A DNA stretch of 64,000 nt, taken from positions 1-64,000 of the forward strand of contig NZ_CCDG010000049.1 in assembly GCF_000723885.1 (NCBI RefSeq). The letters run 5' to 3'. This stretch comes from Paenibacillus camerounensis. Its GTDB lineage: Bacteria > Bacillota > Bacilli > Paenibacillales > Paenibacillaceae. How positions within the stretch are numbered: the first letter of the stretch is position 1; every line of letters starts with the position of its first letter. The translations under genes were made by a program, and so were the position numbers. The notes under the pieces were generated by a model, which was not told the DNA's origin, made no database searches, and was given only the letters and a program-made list of their open reading frames with translations. Below are positions 25,693-34,166 of this stretch, piece by piece.

Positions 25693-27484
25693 ATATAAGC
25701 TCCCCCTTTCTCCATTCCGCCATAGCCGTGAATTCCTCCAGGCTGCTGCAGATCTGCGGAAGGTTCAGCAGCCGGCTCATTTCCATGAGCTGGGTCTCGG
25801 CCAAGCCGGCGCGCCGCAGCAGCTGCCCGTCGGAGAAGACAGTCTCCTTGTCTCCGTCGGCTATGATCCGGCCTTCGCTCATCACGATGATCCGGGTAGC
25901 CCACTCGGCCACCAGAGCCATGTCATGCGTAGCGATGACAACCGTCTCGACATGGCCGCGCAGCGCCTCAAGCACCCGGGTCATCTCCTGCTTCGTCGAA
26001 ATATCCAGATTGGCGGTTGGTTCATCCAGCAGCATCACTGCCGGACGGACGGCAGCACCGATCGCCAGCGACACCCGGCGCTGCTGCCCGCCGCTGAGCA
26101 GCCGGGCATCGCGCTCCGCCAGCTCCAGCAGGCGGAAGGACTGCAGCAGCTCTTCCACTCTTTCGTCCATATCTGCGAGCTTTCTCGCTTTCAAGTAATA
26201 AGCGATCTCCCCGCGCACCGAATCGTCGATGAACATATCCTCGGGGTTCTGGAACACATAGGACACCATCCCGGACAGCCGCTCCGGCGGCAGTCCGTTC
26301 ACTGTAATCCCCTTAACCTGTACAGTCCCGCCGGTCGGAGCAGTAATGCCGGCAATCAGCTTCATCAGCGAGGATTTGCCCGCTCCGTTATTGCCGATCA
26401 GCGCAACACGCTCCCCCGCATACAGCTCCAGATTGATGCCCCCGAGTACCGGCTGCAGCGTCTTGTGGATCGTCCGGTAAGAGAGCCGGATCTGCTCCAT
26501 CCGGACGATTGGCTCTGCCGCAGCCCGGCTAACTGCAGCTTCCATTGCCGCATACGACCCGGTGCCTGGCGAAGCTGCGGCCGAAGCCGCTGCCAGAGTC
26601 CGGCCATTGGCAGCACTGTCAGAGTCGGCGGCACTTACAGCGTCAGCCCGCCGCCCAAACCATGCCCGCCCCTCCTCGCAGCTGAGCGGATACTCCCCCG
26701 CGGCCTGCCGGTCCGGCCGGAGCAGCAAGGCCGCCCGGGTGACATCGGGCGGATAGATCCCTAAGGCCAGCAGCTCCTCCACTGAGGTGAGCGCTTCACG
26801 GACCGGCTTCTGCCAGCGCAGCCGCCCGCCGTCCATCAGCACCACCGAGCGGCAGTACTCCGCAATGAACTCCGCATGATGCTCAATTACAACAATGGTC
26901 TTGCCGTGCTGCTCATTAAGCCGCCGCAGAATATCATAGATCTGACGCGCATGCTGCGGATCAAGCTGGGCGACCGGTTCGTCGATGACCAGAATGTCCG
27001 GGTCCATCGCAAGAGCTCCGGCCAGGGCGAGCAGATGCTTCTGCCCGCCGCTGAGCTGCCAGATGAATTCACGGCCCAGGCCGCTGAGGCCGGTAAGCTC
27101 CAGCGCACGCAGCCCCCGCTCGCGGTAATCGGCCAGCCCGTAATTCAGCGGCGTAAAGCACACATCATCCAGCACCGTCGGCCGGACCAGCTGGTTCTCG
27201 AAGTCCTGATACACATAACCGATATGCCGGGACAGCTCACTGACCCGCTTCCCCTCAGCAGACTCTCCCAGCAGCTTAAGCTCCCCTTCGAAATCTCCTG
27301 TATAGTAATGAGGGATGAGGCCGTTGAAGCATTTGCACAGCGTCGATTTGCCCGAGCCGTTGCTGCCGATGACAGCAACGAAATCCCCCTGCTGCAGGGT
27401 GAACGAAACCTCCAGCAGCACCGGATGCTCAGCACCCGGATAAGTAAAGGACACATTGCTTAATTCCAGCAGCGGCTTATCCAT
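25676..27484 (-). CDS. Fused double ATPase of ECF transporter (EcfA1-EcfA2)
   Basis: 602 aa with two complete ABC ATPase domains. The first (~1-240) has Walker A GSNGSGKST, signature LSGGQKH and Walker B ILVIDEP. The second (~330-570) has GNNGAGKSS, LSGGQQRR and VMLLDEP. They are joined by an Ala/Ser-rich linker (~280-320). Most Firmicutes ECF modules for vitamins use two separate ATPase genes; the fusion is typical of dedicated (group I) systems. It overlaps both neighbouring genes. Confidence 0.93.
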   Translation of the reverse strand: MDKPLLELSNVSFTYPGAEHPVLLEVSFTLQQGDFVAVIGSNGSGKSTLCKCFNGLIPHYYTGDFEGELKLLGESAEGKRVSELSRHIGYVYQDFENQLVRPTVLDDVCFTPLNYGLADYRERGLRALELTGLSGLGREFIWQLSGGQKHLLALAGALAMDPDILVIDEPVAQLDPQHARQIYDILRRLNEQHGKTIVVIEHHAEFIAEYCRSVVLMDGGRLRWQKPVREALTSVEELLALGIYPPDVTRAALLLRPDRQAAGEYPLSCEEGRAWFGRRADAVSAADSDSAANGRTLAAASAAASPGTGSYAAMEAAVSRAAAEPIVRMEQIRLSYRTIHKTLQPVLGGINLELYAGERVALIGNNGAGKSSLMKLIAGITAPTGGTVQVKGITVNGLPPERLSGMVSYVFQNPEDMFIDDSVRGEIAYYLKARKLADMDERVEELLQSFRLLELAERDARLLSGGQQRRVSLAIGAAVRPAVMLLDEPTANLDISTKQEMTRVLEALRGHVETVVIATHDMALVAEWATRIIVMSEGRIIADGDKETVFSDGQLLRRAGLAETQLMEMSRLLNLPQICSSLEEFTAMAEWRKGELIYGGSC

Positions 27485-28361
27485 CCAGCTGCCCTGCTTC
27501 CTGCCGCCTGCGCGACGCCTTTCGCAGGATCACCGTCAGCACTACCGCCGCAACCACTGCGGCTGCCAGCATGCTGATCCAGATCAGCATCCCCTCATTC
27601 GACTCCGCCCCGGGCAGCTCGAATTCGCCGATGCTCCAGCCTGACTCCGACAGCAGCTCTGCGCCCATCGCAATCAGGGCCAGCAGAATGGCGCCGCCCA
27701 GCAGCTTCGGCGAGAGCCACGATTTACTCCCGGAAGCATACTGCATGTTCCGTTCGCGCGGCTTCATGCCGAGCAGCGGTTCGATTTTACCGTACAAGCG
27801 GGGTACCAGATACATCGTCGGCAGCAAAGCGAACAGAATGCCTGAGAACAGCACATCATTCAGAAAGCCGACTCCTTCGATAATGACAATACTTTCTGCT
27901 AAGCCCTGAACCGCCTCAAGCTCCTCCACACCGACCCACACCTTGGCAATGTCGATGACCGAGCTGCAGAACTGGTGAATCGCCACCCCGCTGATCGCCG
28001 CGATGCCGACCTGTCTGCGGTTTTTGGGATCGGACACCATGCGGCCGGCGATATACATCGCGAGCGAGAACGTAATGAATTTCTCCAGCTCACCGAGCCC
28101 GCCGAACTGCCCCAGCATCAGCTCCCCGAAGATCACCTCGCCGACCGCCGCCCCCACAGCCGCATACAGCGGATGAAACAGCATACACAGCGTCAGCGGA
28201 ATGAAGGCGAAATACTCGACCGACAGCTCAATCGGCCCCAGCTGGATACTTGGAATCAGCTCCGTGAACATGTTGGACAATCCGTAGAGCGACATGGACA
28301 GCACGAAGATCATCATTTTCTGCGATTGGGTCAGCGTGTAGCGCGTTTTTAACGTACTCAT
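27477..28361 (-). CDS. ECF transporter S component, substrate unknown
   Basis: 294 aa. The first ~200 residues are a six-helix S-component-like membrane domain (for example SVEYFAFIPLTLCMLFHP, AAVGAAVGEVIFGE). A further membrane hairpin (~225-275) follows, with a ~20-residue outside loop (ESGWSIGEFELPGAESNEG) and a basic C tail. That extra hairpin is reminiscent in topology of the CbiN/NikN part of metal ECF transporters, but no CbiM-type metal-binding N terminus is present. I do not recognise a vitamin-specific S family. First gene of the operon; it overlaps the ATPase by eight bases. Confidence 0.82.
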   Translation of the reverse strand: MSTLKTRYTLTQSQKMMIFVLSMSLYGLSNMFTELIPSIQLGPIELSVEYFAFIPLTLCMLFHPLYAAVGAAVGEVIFGELMLGQFGGLGELEKFITFSLAMYIAGRMVSDPKNRRQVGIAAISGVAIHQFCSSVIDIAKVWVGVEELEAVQGLAESIVIIEGVGFLNDVLFSGILFALLPTMYLVPRLYGKIEPLLGMKPRERNMQYASGSKSWLSPKLLGGAILLALIAMGAELLSESGWSIGEFELPGAESNEGMLIWISMLAAAVVAAVVLTVILRKASRRRQEAGQLDG

Positions 28362-28470
28362 TTCGTAATGGCCCCCTTCAAGAATTTAACTTAAGTATAG
28401 AAATAGCGTGTCAGCACAGCTTTTCCCGTTTGTTAAGAGGGTGTAATCTTTTTTCCATGATTTTTAACGC

Positions 28471-28506
28471 TGTAAAAATATTTACATCACACTGGCAGGC
28501 TATAGT
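28471..28506. promoter_or_regulatory. Operator-like dyad between ECF operon and RpiR gene
   Basis: TGTAAA-aata-TTTACA (28471-28486) lies in the 180-base divergent region, 55 bases ahead of the RpiR start. TATAGT (28501-28506) just after it may be a -10. It is a candidate site for the adjacent RpiR regulator. Confidence 0.4.
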
Positions 28507-28541
28507 GGAGAAGCATCATCATCCCAGGAGGACAACTGCCT

Positions 28542-29375
28542 ATGTACAAGGACTGGAACCGCCGTCCCTTTTCCCCGAACCAGCGGGTGATTGCCGATTT
28601 TATTCAAAAGAATGAGCTGCGCGTCCTCTACATGACCGAGCAGGAAATGGCGGACGAGCTTGGCATCAGCATTGCCTCGGTCTCCCGCTTCTGGAAAGCG
28701 GCCGGCTACCGCCACGCCAAGGATTTCAAGAACAGCCTGCGCTTCCGCTTCGAGTCCACCCCGTCCGAAAAAATGCGCGATGCCATGCAGCGGACCGGCG
28801 GCAGCTCCCTCCCGCAAATGCTGCTGGATGTGGCCTCACATCACCTGCAGGAGACAAACCGCTATCTGAACGAAGCCCACCTTGAGCGCGCCGTAGCCGC
28901 CCTATCCGCTGCGAGGCAAATTTACATCTACAGTCCCGGACCCTGTGCCGGTCTCGCCGAGCTGATGGCCTACCGGATGGCCCGCTACGGGCTGAATCTG
29001 AAACGTATGGCCCCCAGCGGCCATGAGCTGATGGAGTCACTGATGCATGCCGGCAAAAAAGATGTCGTGCTTGTATTCGGCTTCGTCCAGCTGCTGCCCG
29101 AAACAGAGGTTATCCTCGACTATGCGCGGGAGGCGGGCTATACGGTCATCCTGATTACCGACAGGCTGGTCTTCCCCCGTTCACAGGATGCTGACATTGT
29201 GCTGTATGCCGGGCGCGGCGAGGTGTGGGAGTTCCATTCAATGGTCGGACCCACCTACATCATCGAGAATCTGATCCTCGGCGTCGGCCTGCTCAGCAAG
29301 GACAGCAGCCTGAAGAAGCTCGACAAGCTCCAGCAGTTGCGTGCGAGATATGGCAGCAGGCTGCCTCGGAGCTGA
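28542..29375 (+). CDS. MurR/RpiR family regulator with SIS domain
   Basis: 277 aa. The N-terminal RpiR helix-turn-helix (~5-75, MTEQEMADELGISIASVSRFW) is joined to a sugar-isomerase SIS domain (~105-250) that normally senses a phosphorylated sugar. Ligand-loop elements are IYIYSPGPCAGLAELM and VFGFVQLLPET, then LITDR. AGGAGG nine bases ahead of the ATG fixes the start. It is divergent from the ECF-PHP operon and therefore its probable regulator. A terminator follows. Confidence 0.92.
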   Translation: MYKDWNRRPFSPNQRVIADFIQKNELRVLYMTEQEMADELGISIASVSRFWKAAGYRHAKDFKNSLRFRFESTPSEKMRDAMQRTGGSSLPQMLLDVASHHLQETNRYLNEAHLERAVAALSAARQIYIYSPGPCAGLAELMAYRMARYGLNLKRMAPSGHELMESLMHAGKKDVVLVFGFVQLLPETEVILDYAREAGYTVILITDRLVFPRSQDADIVLYAGRGEVWEFHSMVGPTYIIENLILGVGLLSKDSSLKKLDKLQQLRARYGSRLPRS

Positions 29376-29388
29376 TGATGTGCGCAGC

Positions 29389-29437
29389 AAAAAGACGCCT
29401 GGCGCGGAACGATCCGCCGCGTTTCAGACGTCTTTGT
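29389..29437 (+). terminator. Terminator of RpiR gene
   Basis: AAAGACG...CGTCTTT outer stem with inner GCGCGG/CCGCGT pairing. Confidence 0.7.
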
Positions 29438-29510
29438 AATTGGTTAACAAAACATAAACTTCCCCATGTAACCAGCTTGTTCGGTCCACACAATCCAAGG
29501 AGGTGATACG

Positions 29511-29798
29511 GTGTTTTTTATCTTAATACTGATTATTGTAGCATTCTCGGTTCTTTTTATCTTTAAGGATGAGCAGGAGCAATATCTGAAAAACTTCTCC
29601 CTGCTTGGCATTATACTGCCTTTAATCTTGGCTGTTCTATTGTTAAGCTCAGTTATTTTTGATTCCGGCTTTGACAGCTTTTCATACTTGGGCGTATATG
29701 AGCTTGAAATAACCAGCGCTTCTGCACTACTCAAAAGCTTTGCAGGCGTATCCCTGGTTTCCTTACTCCTGTATTTTTACTCGCTCACTAAGCGCTAA
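29511..29798 (+). CDS. Small three-helix membrane protein, unknown
   Basis: 95 residues beginning with GTG behind AAGGAGGTGAT, a full-length match to the 16S rRNA 3' end, so expression should be efficient. Helices at ~1-17, ~29-49 and ~70-90 are separated by a short acidic segment (KDEQEQYLKN) and a Ser/Asp/Glu-rich outside loop. No homologue recognised. It is flanked by terminators on both sides, so it is monocistronic. Confidence 0.7.
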   Translation: MFFILILIIVAFSVLFIFKDEQEQYLKNFSLLGIILPLILAVLLLSSVIFDSGFDSFSYLGVYELEITSASALLKSFAGVSLVSLLLYFYSLTKR

Positions 29799-29815
29799 GC
29801 GGAGGCTCACAGCAC

Positions 29816-29863
29816 AAAGACGCCGAACGCAGGACTTGTCCGTTCTGTTTCGGCGTCTTTTTA
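29816..29863 (+). terminator. Terminator of small membrane protein gene
   Basis: AAAGACGCCGAA ... TTCGGCGTCTTT plus an inner stem around ACTTGT, followed by T residues. Confidence 0.9.
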
Positions 29864-29878
29864 TGGATCTCGATCAAT

Positions 29879-30065
29879 ATAGTTTGATTTTCGCCAGTTA
29901 ATTTCAATGTATTTCAGGATTTACGACTTTTAGTTGGAAAAACGTCATCTAAATCGGTCCATTTCCCTCTCTAGCGGCGATTCAGGTGAAATTTAGTGGC
30001 GTTTATCCAATTAACTTCCTGTTGGCGGGATTCCTCAGAGAATTAACTGGCGGATTTCCACCTAA
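29879..30065. repeat. Four-block repeat element, family I copy 3
   Basis: Forward blocks at 29879 and 29930, reverse blocks at 29990 and 30041; spacings 51, 60 and 51. The reverse blocks (AATTTAGTGGCG, AATTAACTGGCGG) are close to the family consensus. Confidence 0.85.
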
Positions 30066-30115
30066 TTCTGCTCAGCTTAACAAAGTGTCCAGTCTGCTAG
30101 GCCGATCCGCTTCAT

Positions 30116-30574
30116 TCACACCGCATCCGGCTCCGCCATAACAATACTAGGCACCGTCTCTATCGTCACATTTCCCGCAACAGCCCGCGAGATCATGCAC
30201 GACTTTTCAGCCATATGCGCCAGGCGTTCTGCTTTCTTAAGCTCGGCCTCTGACACATCTGCTCTGAGCACAATCGTCGGCTTATGCGTGATTCGTTCGT
30301 AAGTGAACACATTATTCGTGACATCAACAGTGGCCTCAGACTCCAGGGTCAGACTCTCAGGTGTAATCTCAGAACGCTCAAGCATCGCCGCCAGTGTAAT
30401 CAGATAACAGGTAGCCGCCGCCCCCAGCAGCATCTCGTCAGGATTCGTACCTGTTCCCGGGCCGCCCATCTCCTGCGGAATCGAAATGACGGTTTTGAGC
30501 CCGCCTGCATCAATCTGACCCTCACTGTTACGCCCGCCGTTCCATACCGCTTTTAAGTGAAAAGGATGCTTCAT
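30116..30574 (-). CDS. OsmC/Ohr family peroxiredoxin-like protein
   Basis: 152 aa of the OsmC family, which reduces organic hydroperoxides through a cysteine pair. The first Cys is in LGAAATCYLITL (~57) and the second in AEKSCMISRAV (~124), with the usual spacing. The N-terminal GGRNSEGQIDAGG matches the YhfA/SACOL1771-like subgroup. It is a single-gene unit or is co-transcribed with the CPWC protein gene 27 bases upstream. Confidence 0.92.
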   Translation of the reverse strand: MKHPFHLKAVWNGGRNSEGQIDAGGLKTVISIPQEMGGPGTGTNPDEMLLGAAATCYLITLAAMLERSEITPESLTLESEATVDVTNNVFTYERITHKPTIVLRADVSEAELKKAERLAHMAEKSCMISRAVAGNVTIETVPSIVMAEPDAV

Positions 30575-30601
30575 CCCGCTTCCTCATTCCTCTCTATATC
30601 C

Positions 30602-31048
30602 TTACTGAATTCCTGCTGTACCAAACGTAGACTCTATAGCGCTTTTATAGTTATTCCATTCAAAATAAAAAGGTCCGGCCTTTACAGGCTCATTATTACT
30701 CCCCAGCCGAAAATCCTTCCATATGACCACATCGCCTTCCCTGTCGATTTTAACAGAGATATAGCCGCACTCCTCATCCGCACACCAGGGACAGACCAAT
30801 ATTGGGTATCTGTAGAACATATACTCATGGGGCTCTGCCAGTAAAAAATAATCGATCATGCGCCGTTGATATGCCTCACTCCCCCAGCCCAGCGCCGGAA
30901 CCAGATCATGCTGTTTGAGCTTCTGGTACAGGGAATGTCCGTCAATAATCAGATCAGCAAACCTGGTATTTTTGTTTCCTTCCTGCGCAGGATCGGATTC
31001 ATCGAACCGGGTTCCGGGTCTGGCCACCAAGTGATTTATTGTGTTCAT
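30602..31048 (-). CDS. Hypothetical protein with CPWC motif
   Basis: 148 aa soluble protein, not recognised by family. A CPWCADEECG segment (~87-96) has three Cys and could bind zinc or act in redox. Around it are WxW-type aromatic positions (ALGWGSEAYQ, FYFEWNNYKSA). AAGGAGA precedes the start at the right distance. Its place directly before the OsmC gene on the same strand fits a redox theme, but that is only a hint. Confidence 0.7.
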   Translation of the reverse strand: MNTINHLVARPGTRFDESDPAQEGNKNTRFADLIIDGHSLYQKLKQHDLVPALGWGSEAYQRRMIDYFLLAEPHEYMFYRYPILVCPWCADEECGYISVKIDREGDVVIWKDFRLGSNNEPVKAGPFYFEWNNYKSAIESTFGTAGIQ

Positions 31049-31157
31049 TGATTCTCCTTAAGGGTGAAATAATGAAGCCAATGCTAAGCCGTATTATACC
31101 ATGGCACAACAGCATCTCAATGTTCAAATCTATCTTTATCTTTTCGCACTCCATATA

Positions 31158-31205
31158 TTTACATATTTTGTTACATATGCTATATTCTCTATGAAAGCGC
31201 CATCA
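31158..31205 (+). promoter_or_regulatory. Promoter and cre-like site of the GH26 gene
   Basis: TTTACA (31158-31163), 17 bases, TATATT (31181-31186). Six bases further is TGAAAGCGCCATCA (31192-31205), one mismatch from the cre consensus, placed where CcpA would block initiation. Confidence 0.7.
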
Positions 31206-31261
31206 TGAATCAGTAGACTACAAGTTATTCATCCTATTTCATTATGGAAAGGAAGATGACG

Positions 31262-33847
31262 ATGAAAGATTTAGTCAAAAAGGCAGGCGCATTGATGCTC
31301 GTAGTTACTATGCTGCTTGGAATGGTGAGGATTGCCCCCGCTCATGCAGAAGCCCCGCTGTTCACGATTGAAAGCGAGAATGCCCAGCTCAGCTCCGATC
31401 TCCAAGTGGTTACTCAGATTTATGGCACACCCAAGCCCGGCTACTCCGGAAGCGGCTTTGTCTGGATGCAGAACTCAGGCACCTTAACCTTCTCAGTGAC
31501 TGTCCCGGAAACCGGTATGTATTCAATCAGTACCCGGTATATGCAGGAGCTCAGCGCTGACGGCAGACAGCAGTCATTGAATGTTAACGGTGTTACCAAG
31601 GGCTCGTATATGCTGCCCTACACTACCACCTGGAAGGATTTCGACTTCGGCTTCCAAAAGCTGAACCAGGGCGTCAACACCATCCAGATCAAGGCAGGCT
31701 GGGGCTTCGCATATTTCGATACCTTCACTGTCGATTATGCTGATCTCGATCCTCTGAACGTGCAGCCGCTCCTCTCCGATCCCCAGGCTACTCCGGAAAC
31801 ACAGCTGCTGATGAACTATTTAACGGAGGTCTACGGCAATCATATCATCTCCGGCCAGCAGGAGATTTACGGCGGCGGGAATGACGGCAATGCCGAGCTT
31901 GAATTCGACTGGATTCACAATCTGACCGGCAAATATCCGGCCATCCGCGGCTTTGACTTTATGAACTATAATCCGCTGTATGGCTGGGAGGACGGGACCA
32001 CGAGCCGGATGATCGACTGGGTCAATAACCGCGGGGGGATCGCAACAGCCTCCTGGCATATCAATGTGCCCCGTGACTTTACCGCCTATCAGGCCGGCGA
32101 TTTCGTAGACTGGAAGAAAGCCACCTACAAGCCGACAGAAACCAATTTTAATACGGCCAATGCAGTCGTTCCCGGTACCAAAGAATATCAGTATGTGATG
32201 ACGGCTATCGATGATCTGGCGGAGCAGCTGCTGATTCTGCAGGATAACAACGTTCCAGTCCTGTTCCGTCCTTACCATGAGGCAGAGGGCAACGGCGGGC
32301 TGAACGGGGAAGGCGCCTGGTTCTGGTGGGCATCGGCCGGGGCTGAGGTCTACAAGCAGCTATGGGATCAGATCTATACCAAGCTCACTGAAACGTACGG
32401 ACTGCACAACCTGATCTGGACCTACAACAGCTATGTATACAGTACTTCTCCGGCATGGTACCCGGGCAATGACCAGGTTGATCTGGTCGGTTACGATAAA
32501 TACAATACGATCTACAACCGCTATGACGGTTTGTCCGGCGTGCCTAATGAGGATGCGATTACTTCGATTTTTTATCAGCTGGTCGATTTAACCGGCGGTA
32601 CCAAAATGGTAGCGATGACGGAAAACGACACCATCCCGAGCGTAAAGAACCTGACGGAGGAGAAATCCGGCTGGCTCTACTTCCTGCCTTGGTACGGTGA
32701 GCATCTTATGAGCAGCGCCTTTAATTATCCGGCGACCCTGACAACGCTCTACCAGAGCAATTATGTCATTACCCTGGATGAGCTGCCTGACCTGAGTGTA
32801 AATAACCCGATTCCAAATGCATCCATTACCCCGGCAAACGTCGAGTTTGACAAATATGCGCCTAATCAGAGCGACAAAGCCATAACTGTGAATCCTAACG
32901 GCAATACACTTACCGCTCTCCGGGCAGGCACAGCTGCCTTAACTGCAGCTCAGGATTATACTTTAAGCGGAAATACGCTGACTCTGAAAAAAGCGTACCT
33001 GGCCCAGCTGCCTGTCGGCGAGCATTCGATCGTGCTGGATTTCAACCAGGGACAAGACCCTGTCCTGAAGGTAAAAATTATTGATTCAACACCGGGCGCA
33101 GCAGACGCTACAATCTCGCCGGTAACCGCAGCCTTTGACAAAGCAGCAGCCCTGCAGCAGGACATCTCCGCAGCTCTTACCCTGAACGGGCATCAGCTGA
33201 CCAGTGTGACCAAAGGAACCGCTACGCTTGTCTCCGGCCAGGATTATACAGCAACAAGCACTGCGGTTGTTCTGAAAAAAGCGTATCTAGCTACACTGCC
33301 GGTCGGCCAGCATGTGGTCACCTTTCATTTTAACGCAGGAAATAATGCCGTCCTTACCGTAAATGTAACAGACAGCAGCGTTACCGTACCGTCAGGAAAC
33401 CTGACGATTCAGGCCTTCAATGGCAACACCACTGCCTCCAGCAACGGCATTTCGCCAAAATTCAAAGTGATCAACAACGGAACCTCGGCGATCCAGCTTA
33501 GCGACGTCAAGCTCCGGTATTACTACACCATTGACGGGGATAAAGCGCAGAGCTTCTGGAGCGACTGGGCCAGTGTCGGCAGCGCAAATGTCACCGCCAA
33601 TTTTGTGAAGCTGGCAACCCCGGTTGCCGGAGCGGACTATGCGCTGGAGATCGGCTTTACGAGTGCAGCGGGAGCCCTTAATCCCGGCCAGAGCGCAGAA
33701 ATCCAGACCCGCTTCTCCAAAACTGACTGGTCCAATTACAACCAGGCTGACGATTACTCCTTCAAGGCCTCCGGCACCCAGTTCGCTAACCATGATAAAG
33801 TCACCGGTTACGTGAGCGGTCAGCTGGTGTGGGGAATTGAGCCTTAA
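31262..33847 (+). CDS. Secreted modular beta-mannanase: CBM35-like, GH26, two X2, CBM3
   Basis: 861 aa with the start at 31262 (AGGAAG six bases before). The signal peptide ends at AHA (~30). It is followed by a CBM35/CBM6-type module (~33-165), then a GH26 catalytic domain (~170-500) with acid/base Glu in FRPYHEAEG (~341) and nucleophile Glu in VAMTENDTIP (~455). Two Ig-like X2 modules follow (~520-620 and ~625-705, each with SITPANVEFDK or TISPVTAAFDK and LKKAYLA). A C-terminal CBM3 (~710-861; FKVINNG, LRYYYTIDGD) binds cellulose. The enzyme degrades mannan outside the cell while attached to plant wall. It is monocistronic with a strong terminator. Confidence 0.93.
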   Translation: MKDLVKKAGALMLVVTMLLGMVRIAPAHAEAPLFTIESENAQLSSDLQVVTQIYGTPKPGYSGSGFVWMQNSGTLTFSVTVPETGMYSISTRYMQELSADGRQQSLNVNGVTKGSYMLPYTTTWKDFDFGFQKLNQGVNTIQIKAGWGFAYFDTFTVDYADLDPLNVQPLLSDPQATPETQLLMNYLTEVYGNHIISGQQEIYGGGNDGNAELEFDWIHNLTGKYPAIRGFDFMNYNPLYGWEDGTTSRMIDWVNNRGGIATASWHINVPRDFTAYQAGDFVDWKKATYKPTETNFNTANAVVPGTKEYQYVMTAIDDLAEQLLILQDNNVPVLFRPYHEAEGNGGLNGEGAWFWWASAGAEVYKQLWDQIYTKLTETYGLHNLIWTYNSYVYSTSPAWYPGNDQVDLVGYDKYNTIYNRYDGLSGVPNEDAITSIFYQLVDLTGGTKMVAMTENDTIPSVKNLTEEKSGWLYFLPWYGEHLMSSAFNYPATLTTLYQSNYVITLDELPDLSVNNPIPNASITPANVEFDKYAPNQSDKAITVNPNGNTLTALRAGTAALTAAQDYTLSGNTLTLKKAYLAQLPVGEHSIVLDFNQGQDPVLKVKIIDSTPGAADATISPVTAAFDKAAALQQDISAALTLNGHQLTSVTKGTATLVSGQDYTATSTAVVLKKAYLATLPVGQHVVTFHFNAGNNAVLTVNVTDSSVTVPSGNLTIQAFNGNTTASSNGISPKFKVINNGTSAIQLSDVKLRYYYTIDGDKAQSFWSDWASVGSANVTANFVKLATPVAGADYALEIGFTSAAGALNPGQSAEIQTRFSKTDWSNYNQADDYSFKASGTQFANHDKVTGYVSGQLVWGIEP

Positions 33848-34166
33848 GCAGACCAAAAGAGTGGATCAGGGGTATACCTGGTCCACTCTTTTTTTTTGCT
33901 GGGAGCTTTATTTAGTAAGTCAATTTCAGTTACAGAGGTAAGTTGATGTCTGAGACATTAAATCCCCTCACAATAAAAGAGAATTTAAGTAAACTGACTT
34001 TTCAACATCAGATTATTTTCGCATCACTCTGTAGTGAAAGATTAATTCCAAATTATATTGAGTTTGATTGAATTGAAGGATAGGAGATGTTATGATCCTC
34101 GGCCAATCATTACGTTCCTAATCATTACACCATGCTTATCGAATCTACTTACTCGTAAAAGAAATA
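33848..34166. other. AT-rich gap after the mannanase gene
   Basis: 319 bases: the terminator 33855-33898, then an AT-rich stretch in which I see no gene or repeat. Confidence 0.6.
33855..33898 (+). terminator. Terminator of GH26 gene
   Basis: AAGAGTGGATCAGG / CCTGGTCCACTCTT followed by a run of nine or more T residues. Confidence 0.93.

Larger units (their letters stand above)
29799..30115. other. Gap holding a terminator and a repeat element
   Basis: 317 bases with the terminator 29816-29863 and a family I element; nothing else is apparent. Confidence 0.7.
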
